Part shown: in pieces, positions 8,292 through 15,664 of the stretch
Numbering within the stretch: the stretch's first letter is position 1
Layout of the letters: every line of letters starts with the position of its first letter
DNA from: a virus
DNA: 32,575 nt
IMG/VR virus record: IMGVR_UViG_3300021959_000209
Coordinates: 1-32,575 of that record
Reading direction: 5' to 3' (one strand)
Notes under the pieces: model-generated
Database searches by the model: none
Told to the model about the DNA's origin: nothing
The model's input: only the letters and a program-made list of their open reading frames with translations
Position numbers and translations under genes: made by a program

Positions 8292-10787
8292 ATGGCAGAG
8301 CAAACAATTAAAGCTACAGAAGACGAACTTCGTAGGATTCAAGAACAACTTCGCAAAAACAAAGAATTGTCTGATTCTGAAACTCAGGCTCAACAAATTC
8401 CTATTAATCAGAGCATTCCTGCTAGTGTTTTTGAAGAAAATATAATTGAGCAGACTCCAATTACACAAGATAACTGGTGGCAAGAGGACTCAAGCAATTT
8501 ATATAGAAATGTATTTCAGGACATTATAACAGACACAATTACTTTTGGCTTATCAGAAGAAGCATCCTCTGGAATGTTGTCTTTTATTGATAAGATTAAA
8601 GATATTGCAAATGGCGGTAATACTCCTTATTCCGATTTTTATAGACAAAATGTAAGCAATCTTGAAAATCAAAGATTGGCTTGGCAGCAAGAAAACCCAC
8701 TTGCTACTACTGCTGCAACAATTATTGGAATCGGAGGGTCATTGGGGCAAGCTCCAAAAACAGCTCAATCAGTGTTATCGCGCATACCTGGTGCGTCTAA
8801 TGTTATTTCTAAAATATCGCCAAGAATTGCACAAGTTACAGAGATGGCTGCCCCTGTGACACAAAAAATATCTGCAATTACACCACAAGCTGTAAAAACA
8901 CTTGTTTCTGGCGCTCCACAGGCTGCTGCTTATGGTGGATTGGCTGGTCTTGGATATTCATTACAAGGAGAGGATGCAGAACAGGCCGCTTTTGATGGAG
9001 CAAAAACAGCTATTTTGCTAAACACAGCATTCAGGGGTCTTGGTACTAGCATTTCTGCATTGTCAAAAAGAAGAGTTGAAAGAGAGCTTGGAAAAGGAAA
9101 AGATTTTGTCCCTCTTATAGCTGCTGGTGATTCCGGTTTAGCAAAAATATATAACTCTATTACTAAAAATCTTCCTATAGCTGGAGGAAGAATTCAGTCT
9201 CAATTAGAAAATTTTAAAAAGCCGTTAATTACTGAAAAAGATAAATTGTTTGCAGAAATACAAGAAAGAACCGGAATTAGTCAATTAAAAAGCATAAACA
9301 ATTACGTTGAAAAGATTAACACAAGACTTAAAGGAACTTCTGAATCAATAAAAAACAAGACTACAAAGGGCATAAAACTAGACCCAGAAAAAGAACTTGA
9401 AATACAAAGAAGGTATCAAACAGTAGAATCTGCCAGGTCAAATGTTGTTCAGGCAATACTTAATACCAAAGAAAAACTATTTAGGACAAATATAGTAAAA
9501 TCATCTGCGACAAAAAATCTTAATTCTGACGATCTAGATACTTTTGATAAAATTATTGGGGAAGGCAAAATACAAAAAGCAATATCTTTTCTTGAAAATA
9601 CATGGGCAGAAAAAGGTTTTGGAGTAATTAAAAATAGAAATTTTACTATTGATATTGACGAATTCATTAACTCAATAAACAGAAGAATTGGAGATTCTGC
9701 TGAAAGTTTTGCCCTGTTATATGGCGATAGAAAAATTAATTTTGGTTCAACAATAGAGTCTTTCTTGGAAGGAAAATTGGTAGGAAATACAATTACTGGA
9801 AAAGCAATATCTGACTTAAGAACAAAATATTCAAGAGAAGTGCGAAATCTTATTAATCAAGGTGGCGAGTCCGCACAAAGAGGATTTGTTCTTAAAAATG
9901 TTCTTGATGAAATTACTGATTCTATTGAAAAACAACTGCCACAAGCAGAAAAAAAACTATTTGAAGAAGAAAGGAAAGCATGGAGAGTTTATGTAAATCT
10001 TCTTGATGCTACTGCTTCAGCTAGCACTAAAGGCGGGGCAAGAGGCGCTTTCACTGAAGATCAATGGCTTCAAGCATTAAAAAGAAACCAGCCAAAATAT
10101 CATGTTAAGGGGCAGGGCGATTTTCAGGGTGCAGCAGACAGTTTGTCTGATGTAAGAGATAGAGTTGGCAATATTAGTAACAAAATAGCGCAGAACACAA
10201 AACAAAGAATGAGTATTGCCTTAAATCTTGAAAAGCAAAAGGTTAAGGAATCTCTTGCTAATGCTATAACAAATCCTACTGGAACAGAGATAGAAAATGC
10301 CAGATTAATGGAATCCTATACGGATACATTAAGAAAAATTGATGAAATTGATGTTCTGTTAAAATCTGGAAATCCAACAGTTTCTAATTGGGTTGGAAGT
10401 ATGTTAGCTACTACTGGTATACTTTTTGGCGGCTCAGGAAGTATCATCAGCGGAGGCTTGATTGCTGGCATGATTGGCTCACAGGGATTTCAAAGATTTT
10501 TGGCTGGTCAAACTGCTGCACAAAAAGCCGTATCTGATATAGCATCTAAAGCATCTACTGCTTTGGGAAAAGGCGCTGCTGTTGTTTCAGGGCAAGCGCA
10601 AGCTGGTGGTTTAGAAAAAACAACTCCACTAGAGTATAGAGCCATAGCAAATAGTAAAAATAATCAGGCAAAGGCTTTGGCATTTAAAAGAGTGCTTGAG
10701 TTAGGGCAAGAAGATAAGTTAAAAAGAACAAACAGAGATGCTTATACGAAATTAAAATCAGCATACGAATCTGTTTATTCACGATAA
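8292..10787 (+). CDS. Large putative ejection/internal virion protein with hydrophobic C-terminal segment
   Basis: An 831-residue protein and the last gene of the rightward block. A hydrophobic stretch is visible near residues 185-245 (TTAATIIGIGGSLGQAPKT onward), charged helical coiled-coil regions fill residues 250-670, and a glycine-rich hydrophobic segment near the C-terminus (SMLATTGILFGGSGSIISGG, then LIAGMIGSQ) could cross or insert into a membrane. No lysozyme or transglycosylase motif is seen. In podoviruses the largest ejection protein sits at this place and forms part of a channel across the envelope. The gene is clearly richer in AT-ending codons than the tail genes before it. Confidence 0.6.
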   Translation: MAEQTIKATEDELRRIQEQLRKNKELSDSETQAQQIPINQSIPASVFEENIIEQTPITQDNWWQEDSSNLYRNVFQDIITDTITFGLSEEASSGMLSFIDKIKDIANGGNTPYSDFYRQNVSNLENQRLAWQQENPLATTAATIIGIGGSLGQAPKTAQSVLSRIPGASNVISKISPRIAQVTEMAAPVTQKISAITPQAVKTLVSGAPQAAAYGGLAGLGYSLQGEDAEQAAFDGAKTAILLNTAFRGLGTSISALSKRRVERELGKGKDFVPLIAAGDSGLAKIYNSITKNLPIAGGRIQSQLENFKKPLITEKDKLFAEIQERTGISQLKSINNYVEKINTRLKGTSESIKNKTTKGIKLDPEKELEIQRRYQTVESARSNVVQAILNTKEKLFRTNIVKSSATKNLNSDDLDTFDKIIGEGKIQKAISFLENTWAEKGFGVIKNRNFTIDIDEFINSINRRIGDSAESFALLYGDRKINFGSTIESFLEGKLVGNTITGKAISDLRTKYSREVRNLINQGGESAQRGFVLKNVLDEITDSIEKQLPQAEKKLFEEERKAWRVYVNLLDATASASTKGGARGAFTEDQWLQALKRNQPKYHVKGQGDFQGAADSLSDVRDRVGNISNKIAQNTKQRMSIALNLEKQKVKESLANAITNPTGTEIENARLMESYTDTLRKIDEIDVLLKSGNPTVSNWVGSMLATTGILFGGSGSIISGGLIAGMIGSQGFQRFLAGQTAAQKAVSDIASKASTALGKGAAVVSGQAQAGGLEKTTPLEYRAIANSKNNQAKALAFKRVLELGQEDKLKRTNRDAYTKLKSAYESVYSR

Positions 10788-10802
10788 ACAATCGAGGCAG
10801 TG

Positions 10803-10837
10803 CAGCACTCCATGTTTTCCTCCTTGAGGGGGTGCTG
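10803..10837. terminator. Hairpin between converging gene blocks, possible bidirectional terminator
   Basis: The 58-base gap between the end of the rightward block (10787) and the end of the leftward operon (10846) contains arms CAGCACTCC (10803-10811) and GGGGTGCTG (10829-10837). They pair over 9 positions, one of them a wobble, around a 17-nt loop. No strong T-tract follows on either strand, so classic rho-independent termination is uncertain, but the location is right for stopping both transcripts. Confidence 0.45.
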
Positions 10838-10845
10838 TGCTGACC

Positions 10846-11091
10846 TCACCCCATCTCCTTATGGGTTTCATCCTCAATAAGCATATCAATATAGTGCTTG
10901 GCCTTACGGAGATCGTCTATACCACCCTTGTTTTTCCATCTCGATATATACTTAACCACGTTGGCTTCACAGTAACCCAGCTTGTTAGCCAGGATATAAT
11001 CAACAGGCTGTATCGCCATGTTCTTGTAGTGATTACCGCCAACCTGCATATCTTTGACTGATCTTTCCTTAGTGGAGGCTGTGTTCTTCAC
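10846..11091 (-). CDS. DUF3310 (T7 gp1.7-like) protein
   Basis: The core VGGNHYKNMAIQPVDYILAN, then GYCEANVVKYISRWKNKGG and DDLRKAKHYIDML, is the DUF3310 signature, a family that includes the T7 gp1.7 nucleotide kinase. The activity here is not proven. I chose the GTG at 11091 because AAGGAG lies 6 bases before it. A longer frame reaches 11145 but overlaps the upstream gene by 77 bases and lacks this site. The gene is the last of the leftward operon, overlaps its upstream neighbour by 23 bases and ends just before the convergent hairpin. About 81 residues. Confidence 0.8.
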   Translation of the reverse strand: MKNTASTKERSVKDMQVGGNHYKNMAIQPVDYILANKLGYCEANVVKYISRWKNKGGIDDLRKAKHYIDMLIEDETHKEMG

Positions 11092-11293
11092 CTGTTTCTC
11101 CTTGCGTATACGCAACAAACTTATCCAGCTCATCTTCGTGGTCATTAAAGAAAGCTCCTACCATATGGACAAAGTGCATTAGACTGAACACGGCTCTCTT
11201 GGTTTCATCATCCAGCTTAGATGCGTTCTCAAACAGCCATTCATCTACCTCGTCAGGGTGCATCAGGCTCAGGTATTCGTATTTGATTTTCAT
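11069..11293 (-). CDS. Small acidic protein of unknown function
   Basis: A 74-residue acidic, helical protein (MHPDEVDEWLFENASKLDDE, AFFNDHEDELDKFV) with no family I recognise. It starts inside an ATGA overlap with ninG and overlaps the DUF3310 gene downstream, so it is translated as part of the coupled leftward operon. Its high content of Asp and Glu (over a quarter of residues) is the only distinctive character. Confidence 0.6.
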   Translation of the reverse strand: MKIKYEYLSLMHPDEVDEWLFENASKLDDETKRAVFSLMHFVHMVGAFFNDHEDELDKFVAYTQGETGEEHSLH

Positions 11294-11712
11294 AGCTGCG
11301 ATTCCATTTCTTTGTTTTGTTTCTTTAAATCCTTGAGAGTGTGTTCAAGGTCAGCACGATAGAACTTCACAGGCTTCTTGGATTGAATCAGAAGATCATC
11401 ACAGAACTCAGAGCCATACATTTCTCTCATGTACTTACTGTACTTCTCCCTGACCTCTGTCCTGTGCTTCATACCGTACTGGTTACATCCTTTGCACTGA
11501 GGATGAATGTTCTCTTCCAGGATCTTCGTGGCTTGTCTGCCACGTTCTATCCAGTGTCCACCCTGCATATCCTTCCAGTGGAACCATTTATTACAGGATA
11601 CGCACTCAATGAATCCTCGTTTATCCGCAGCAATAGCAGCCTTTAGCCTGACGTGCTTCTGTAGAGCTGTGGCTATCTCGTCAATCAATCTCTTCATTGA
11701 TTTAATTTTCAT
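11290..11712 (-). CDS. ninG: NinG-like (Rap) recombination nuclease
   Basis: A 140-residue protein with the NinG pattern: a basic helical start, CVSC (37-40), GGHWIERG (51-58), a NIHPQCKGCN block (69-77) and then KYSKYMREMYG. The four cysteines form the zinc site and the HW...H region lies in the nuclease-like core. In lambda the NinG/Rap protein resolves Holliday junctions and branched DNA during Red recombination. Its presence downstream of an exonuclease and an annealing-protein candidate makes a functional recombination set. It is coupled to both neighbours by ATGA overlaps. Confidence 0.85.
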   Translation of the reverse strand: MKIKSMKRLIDEIATALQKHVRLKAAIAADKRGFIECVSCNKWFHWKDMQGGHWIERGRQATKILEENIHPQCKGCNQYGMKHRTEVREKYSKYMREMYGSEFCDDLLIQSKKPVKFYRADLEHTLKDLKKQNKEMESQL

Positions 11713-11987
11713 GGTATAAGGTCTGCTTTCTTCATAATCCCGTTACGGGCCAAAACAGTCTTGTCTATATCCTCTGCCGCAGTCAGTAGTGCAACAAGCT
11801 CCTGCGCCGTTGTACAGTCTTTGGCTAGGCGATCTCGGATGTATTGCAAACATTGTCCTAATCTTGAGAAATATGCTTTTTTGTATTGTGTTTTTTGCTC
11901 CCCAGTTTTTCTGTCCTGGCTTATGTAGGGATACTTGATTACCCATCCCTCGCGGTATGGCTCTAAAATAATTCCATTGATGTCCAT
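11709..11987 (-). CDS. Small phage protein of unknown function
   Basis: About 92 residues. The layout, a short beta-rich start (GIILEPYREGWVIKYPYISQ), a charged loop, an aromatic strand KKAYFSRLGQCLQYIRDRLA and a helical end, is common in small phage early proteins, but no function is known to me. ATG at 11987 is chosen over GTG at 11990 because GGAG lies 7 bases before the ATG. It overlaps ninG by 4 bases. Confidence 0.6.
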   Translation of the reverse strand: MDINGIILEPYREGWVIKYPYISQDRKTGEQKTQYKKAYFSRLGQCLQYIRDRLAKDCTTAQELVALLTAAEDIDKTVLARNGIMKKADLIP

Positions 11988-12017
11988 CACGCCTCTCCAT
12001 AATGATGACTCGCCACG

Positions 12018-12395
12018 TTAATCATCTGACTCATCCTTGTCACCAACCTTCATTACTTTAATCTTCTGACCATCAGCCATGTATCTTTTCTCGTTAAAGA
12101 CTATTTCTTTTATAGTCCCGACATGACGATATTTAACAATATCAGAACTCTTTATATCAGGACATTCCCTTCTTACAAAGCTGGCAAGAAGACTGAACTG
12201 GTGGAGTTTCTTATTCCCATCAAGGAAGAACTCTTGGAACTGAACCTTCTTATATGTCTTTTTGTTTAGCATTACCCATCTGTTATGTGCTTCAGAGGTG
12301 TCATGTCTAGGGACAACACTACCAAAGTCAATGCCAAAGAAGGTTCTGCCTCCATCAGCTCCTGTCCTGGCTCTAACCTTGTAGTCTGCCATCAT
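12018..12395 (-). CDS. Protein of unknown function
   Basis: A 125-residue protein, beta-rich, with the stretch GGRTFFGIDFGSVVPRHDTS and an acidic C-terminus (KVGDKDESDD). It is not a family I recognise. Two adjacent ATG codons (12395 and 12392) are possible starts. GGAG is 4 bases before the first and 7 before the second, so the second may be the real one. The gene overlaps the preceding gene by about 20 bases. The 30-base gap after it is the only real break between coding regions in this part of the operon. Confidence 0.6.
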   Translation of the reverse strand: MMADYKVRARTGADGGRTFFGIDFGSVVPRHDTSEAHNRWVMLNKKTYKKVQFQEFFLDGNKKLHQFSLLASFVRRECPDIKSSDIVKYRHVGTIKEIVFNEKRYMADGQKIKVMKVGDKDESDD

Positions 12396-12579
12396 CGTTC
12401 TCCGACTCCTCAGAAAGGTATTTCACATAAGGCTTAACGAACTCGTGATAGAACTCCACCTGTAAAGCAACAAGCCTTGTGTAGGTTTCCTTTGCTTCTT
12501 CTTTACTGATATGTTCGAGACCAATCTCAATCTGGTCTTTAGCAATATGTGTAATCTCTACCAGCTCTTTTGTAATCAT
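12373..12579 (-). CDS. Small helical protein of unknown function
   Basis: About 68 residues, helical (ITHIAKDQIEIGLEHISKEE, ARLVALQ-type helix, FYHEFVKPYVKYL), acidic at the end. It is unrecognised. I chose ATG 12579 because it forms an ATGA overlap with the upstream stop and has GGAGAAGG just before it. The frame could start six codons earlier, but that would give a longer overlap. Confidence 0.6.
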   Translation of the reverse strand: MITKELVEITHIAKDQIEIGLEHISKEEAKETYTRLVALQVEFYHEFVKPYVKYLSEESENDDGRLQG

Positions 12580-12755
12580 ACCTTCTCCAGAGGACATATC
12601 ACTGGGAAGTCATGGATGACGGAGATTTCTTTCGGCTCCCCGTGAGTCTCAATGAATTTCCCACAATACTTCCGATAAGGATTATGCTCATCCTTGAGCT
12701 GATGGATACATTCATGGCAGTTATTCAGATATGTTAGATCGTTTAGTTTTCTCAT
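12576..12755 (-). CDS. Small cysteine-containing (putative zinc-binding) protein
   Basis: About 59 residues with four cysteines in the arrangement CHEC, then KYCGKF, then VICPLEKV. The spacing suggests a small zinc-binding knuckle rather than secretion, as there is no signal peptide. Function unknown. Two ATG codons follow the Shine-Dalgarno GGAGG; only the second (12755) has usable spacing (4 bases), so I start there. It lies between two ATGA/near-overlap junctions of the leftward operon. Confidence 0.6.
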   Translation of the reverse strand: MRKLNDLTYLNNCHECIHQLKDEHNPYRKYCGKFIETHGEPKEISVIHDFPVICPLEKV

Positions 12756-13234
12756 CATGCCTCCAGATACTTGCTCAGTTCTGCATATTCTCCTTTGGCC
12801 TCAAGTATCAGACCACGTTCTGCCCAGTACATCTGCATCCAATCAAGGAAGAATGTCATCTCTCCCTTGTCCCACCTAGAGGAACTGGTTACTTCCACCT
12901 TCACCTCGTGAGTCTCAGGATGCTCTATGTGCCTTAACAGATACTTCTGTTTGGTTGATTGATAGCACAACAGCTTCATATATCTGTTCATGCCTTCAAT
13001 GTGTTGATCTGCCAGGCTCTTCTCATCCTTTTCATAAGCATGGGAAGCAGCCTTTCTGATCCAGATAGCTTTCAAGGCTTTCTGTGGCAGTGAAGACAGG
13101 GTAAAGTCTTCTACCTGCATGGAGTAGGGAGAAAAGGCTACCGAGAGGTAGCCATGCTTTTCCAGTTCTCCTTTAGCTTCTACGAAGATTTCTCTTAACT
13201 CTTCGATGTTTCTAGCTGTTCTAGTTTTCGGCAT
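12755..13234 (-). CDS. Early protein of unknown function, possibly replication or recombination related
   Basis: About 159 residues. The sequence (VAFSPYSMQVEDFTLSSLPQ, KALKAIWIRKAASHAYEKDE, FFLDWMQMYWAERGLIL) has a helical core with several conserved-looking Trp residues and lies among recombination genes. It vaguely recalls NinB-type proteins, but I see no proof. ATG 13234 is chosen because AGGTGA lies 7 bases before it. The frame continues upstream to 13267 without such a site. The start overlaps the end of the XRE-type gene by about 40 bases. Confidence 0.6.
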   Translation of the reverse strand: MPKTRTARNIEELREIFVEAKGELEKHGYLSVAFSPYSMQVEDFTLSSLPQKALKAIWIRKAASHAYEKDEKSLADQHIEGMNRYMKLLCYQSTKQKYLLRHIEHPETHEVKVEVTSSSRWDKGEMTFFLDWMQMYWAERGLILEAKGEYAELSKYLEA

Positions 13235-13413
13235 ACCGAACTCACCTTTAGTCCAAACGCAGCACACAGGTCTTCAAAGGTTGCACACTCCATGTTGGAA
13301 CGCTTCAACAGCTTGCCATAATTACTGCAATCCATATCGGCACGGTGTGCAATCTCTGCTTTCGAGATGCCAGTCTCCTCGTGTAACTTTTGAAATACGC
13401 TGCCGTAGTGCAT
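13195..13413 (-). CDS. XRE-type helix-turn-helix regulator
   Basis: A 72-residue protein that is essentially one Cro/CI-type helix-turn-helix domain: FQKLHEETGISKAEIAHRAD, then MDCSNYGKLLKRSNMECATF and EDLCAAFGLKVSSV. Such proteins bind palindromic operators as dimers. Its target is not visible directly. Candidates in this window are the GTTAGT palindromes (21249-21264, 21722-21737) and the TGGC-N6-GCCA sites (20985-21051). It sits mid-operon, so it is expressed with early genes and could shut down or switch on a later promoter. Its start shares one base with the preceding stop (TAATG). Confidence 0.8.
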   Translation of the reverse strand: MHYGSVFQKLHEETGISKAEIAHRADMDCSNYGKLLKRSNMECATFEDLCAAFGLKVSSVCRKLEQLETSKS

Positions 13414-13670
13414 TAGAATGGAATCTCATCGTCAAAGAATTTGTCTTTTTTTGGTTCGAACTTTTCCTTTCCAGCAGAAAAGGATTGGCCCTTTTCCTTC
13501 CCGATAGAAAGAGAGAAGAACTTCCCGCCCTTTCCTTCTTTAATCCAGGCATTAAGATAATGCTCTTTGCCATTGATGTTGATGGTTCCGTTATAGTCGG
13601 AGTGAGTTTCCTCCTTCTTGTTATTGTTCTTAAACAGAATTCCACGGTTTGTATTGTCGTAAGTTGTCAT
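13413..13670 (-). CDS. Mini single-stranded-DNA-binding-like protein with SSB-type acidic tail
   Basis: An 85-residue protein. The core DYNGTININGKEHYLNAWIK then GGKFFSLSIGKEKG is a short beta-rich block resembling part of an OB-fold. The protein ends DDEIPF after a Lys-rich linker, which matches the terminal motif of bacterial SSB proteins (DDDIPF in E. coli) that recruits repair and replication enzymes. It lies between a YqaJ/lambda-type exonuclease and an XRE regulator, and it overlaps the exonuclease gene by 4 bases. A ssDNA-binding role is inferred from the tail and the neighbours. Confidence 0.7.
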   Translation of the reverse strand: MTTYDNTNRGILFKNNNKKEETHSDYNGTININGKEHYLNAWIKEGKGGKFFSLSIGKEKGQSFSAGKEKFEPKKDKFFDDEIPF

Positions 13671-14272
13671 GCTTCCTCCTTAAATTTATCGACCAAATAA
13701 TTAATACGTTCTACAGCTTTTCTAACATTCTCTTCAAGAGACTCGATAAACTCCTCGTCACGTTCAACCCTTACGATCAGAGGCTTCATCTGGGGATGAT
13801 AGGACATGAAGTCCCACCATGATCTTCCAGTTATCCAGAGGCATCCCTGAACCTGCTGGAAGTATTTGCTGGGAAGTTTGCCCTCCCTGAGATATTCGAC
13901 ATGGGTATGTGGCATGGGACATTTGATCTCCAGTCCACCATCGTCTTCAACAAGACCATCGGGTGATGCTCCTGCTGTTATCTCATCATGGATACAGAAC
14001 CCTACTTGAGTGACAAGATTCAGGGTGATGTCCTGATACTTGTCCCTGGCGTAAGGCTCCAGATCAGTGCCACGTTGCATGGCATCTGTTGTTTGAACGA
14101 AGGTACTCTGACCAGTCAGTCTTTCAGCTACTAGAGCATTGATGTAGCCGTCAGTCTGAGTAGATGGCTTACCGTTCATCATGACTAGCTTGGAGAAGTT
14201 TGACGCGCTCGGAACTCCAAGACGCGCCTGGAACCACTCCTCTGTACCTTGTTGGCACTCTATGATTTTCAT
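13667..14272 (-). CDS. YqaJ/lambda-type 5'-3' exonuclease
   Basis: A 201-residue protein with the YqaJ/Red-alpha nuclease pattern: RGTDLEPYARD (67-77, Glu72), GASPDGLVEDDGG (101-113, catalytic Asp105), LEIKCP (114-119, Glu115 and Lys117) and FQQVQG (138-143). It degrades one strand of double-stranded DNA ends to make 3' single strands for annealing. It sits in the same operon as a candidate annealing protein (14676-15281), a mini SSB and NinG, so together they make a Red-like recombination module. It is coupled to both neighbours by ATGA overlaps. Confidence 0.9.
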   Translation of the reverse strand: MKIIECQQGTEEWFQARLGVPSASNFSKLVMMNGKPSTQTDGYINALVAERLTGQSTFVQTTDAMQRGTDLEPYARDKYQDITLNLVTQVGFCIHDEITAGASPDGLVEDDGGLEIKCPMPHTHVEYLREGKLPSKYFQQVQGCLWITGRSWWDFMSYHPQMKPLIVRVERDEEFIESLEENVRKAVERINYLVDKFKEEA

Positions 14273-14604
14273 CGGTTAGAGTACAAAGTAGCCTGATTGA
14301 AAGGCTGTTTAAACTTCTTCAAAAGGTTTCTGCTTGCAGCACGATCAATCGCGTTCTTCACCTGACTCATCTTTGTCGGGGGAGCCTTTATGACATCAGC
14401 AATCTGTTTTGCGGTGAACTGTTGTTCAGGATGGCGCATAGCCGCCTTGATGACTTTAGTCGCGAAACTCTTAGACTGCGACTTGATTGAACCGACAACT
14501 GGCTCTGAAGGTTCCAGAGACAACAGGGTTTCAATAGCAGACAACTTCTTTTGCTCTCTTGAAATGTTTTTCAAGGTTTCTTCTTTCATTTGCATCAGGT
14601 TCAT
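14269..14604 (-). CDS. Putative winged-helix DNA-binding protein
   Basis: A 111-residue protein. Residues about 48-105 (ATKVIKAAMRHPEQQFTAKQ, IADVIKAPPTKMSQVKNAID, RAASRNLLKKF) follow a winged-helix pattern, with a helix, a short gap, a recognition helix and a basic wing. The first 45 residues look coiled-coil-like. It has a strong AGGAGG before the ATG at 14604, unlike most genes of the operon, so it probably has a separate efficient start. Target unknown. Confidence 0.65.
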   Translation of the reverse strand: MNLMQMKEETLKNISREQKKLSAIETLLSLEPSEPVVGSIKSQSKSFATKVIKAAMRHPEQQFTAKQIADVIKAPPTKMSQVKNAIDRAASRNLLKKFKQPFNQATLYSNR

Positions 14605-14675
14605 GGTTTTCCTCCTTAGTTACCCTTTGCGTTTAAACTCTACGGATATGTGAAGGCAGACTTTCTTTGAATGCT

Positions 14676-15281
14676 TCACCGCTTTCCAAAGTATGATTCA
14701 CGAAATTCTTTTCTCTTCATTGCATTGCGCTCTGCGGTGGTAAATACGCCGCCATCAGCTTGGTCAAGCCAGAGGTATTTCTTCACATCATCATCAAGCT
14801 GGAACCACTTCTCGGCCCCAGATGAAAACTCGCCTGTTGCGATGCTCTCCTTGATCGCCATTATCGAAGAATGGAATTTCATCACGGCCTTGACGCAAGC
14901 CTTGAGGGCTTCTATGCCTTCATTGAGTGGCTTTGTGGCTTCCTGCACAGCCTGATTGATAACAGCCGTGGTCAATTCATCAGCAGAGGCGTATTCAGTT
15001 CCAGCGTAGCCAAAGGCGGCTAGGGCGCGACCTATTGCCGAGGTTTCGCAGTTCTCTACATGGGATGTCTTGTTGACGTTGGTAGACCCCTTGACCTCGT
15101 GCGCTGTACCTGTAGCAATTACACGATCACCGTCCATGATAGAGGCTTGAATAATGCAATCATTACCCTCCATGAAAACAATCTTGGTCACTATCGACAT
15201 AGCTTGCTTGTGTTCGCAACGAAACTCGTTTACACGCTCTGCAACTGTCTTGTAAGACTTTCCATGAAAATCTACAGGCAT
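14676..15281 (-). CDS. Candidate single-strand annealing protein (ERF/SAK-like)
   Basis: A 201-residue protein with the motif ENCETSAIGRALAAFGYAG (residues about 76-94), typical of phage ERF/Sak3-type annealing or recombination-mediator proteins. A preceding beta-rich segment (VTKIVFMEGNDCIIQASIMD, GDRVIATGTAHEVKG) fits that fold. Such proteins pair complementary single strands and act with an exonuclease, and the YqaJ-type exonuclease here is two genes downstream. GGAGG lies 5 bases before ATG 15281, which overlaps the preceding gene by 10 bases. Which annealing family it belongs to cannot be decided by eye. Confidence 0.75.
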   Translation of the reverse strand: MPVDFHGKSYKTVAERVNEFRCEHKQAMSIVTKIVFMEGNDCIIQASIMDGDRVIATGTAHEVKGSTNVNKTSHVENCETSAIGRALAAFGYAGTEYASADELTTAVINQAVQEATKPLNEGIEALKACVKAVMKFHSSIMAIKESIATGEFSSGAEKWFQLDDDVKKYLWLDQADGGVFTTAERNAMKRKEFRESYFGKR

Positions 15282-15664
15282 ATTCCCTCCTGCAACTCTG
15301 ACAGATACTCTGCTCGTGCCATCTCGGCATAGTCCTTGCCGTACTGCTTCTGCTCCTGAGCAATAAACTCGCGCTCCTGATCCAGGACGTGTTTAGCAGC
15401 CTCGATCATCATTGCCTTCGTGTATTTTGCCAATGCCCTGCAATTCCTGATTGTTGGCTGTAACGCAAAGTCGATCAAAAGGTCTTCAAACAAACTGAAG
15501 TCACCGACTTTATTAAGAACATCTGAATACATGAAGTCGATGTCTGAATCTTTTAGCAGTAAGGCCACTTCAATAGCCTGATTGTCGGACAGGACAGGAT
15601 AGCCCATGCCATCCGTCTCTATGTCCTGGATATTGCGGGTAATCCAGCTTTCTAGCTTTGTCAT
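15272..15664 (-). CDS. Replication-region protein of unknown function
   Basis: A 130-residue, mostly helical and acidic protein (IEVALLLKDSDIDFMYSDVL, ALAKYTKAMMIEAAKHVLDQ) that I do not recognise. Its place, directly after the helicase gene (ATGA overlap) and before the annealing-protein gene (10-base overlap), suggests a replication or recombination accessory factor, for instance a helicase partner, but that is position-based only. Confidence 0.6.
   Translation of the reverse strand: MTKLESWITRNIQDIETDGMGYPVLSDNQAIEVALLLKDSDIDFMYSDVLNKVGDFSLFEDLLIDFALQPTIRNCRALAKYTKAMMIEAAKHVLDQEREFIAQEQKQYGKDYAEMARAEYLSELQEGICL

Noticed and set aside
11743-12000. An 85-residue minus-strand frame overlapping the gene at 11709-11987
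   Set aside because: It is a shadow in another frame with low-complexity basic composition and no coupling to neighbours. The chosen frame has a ribosome site and an ATGA junction.
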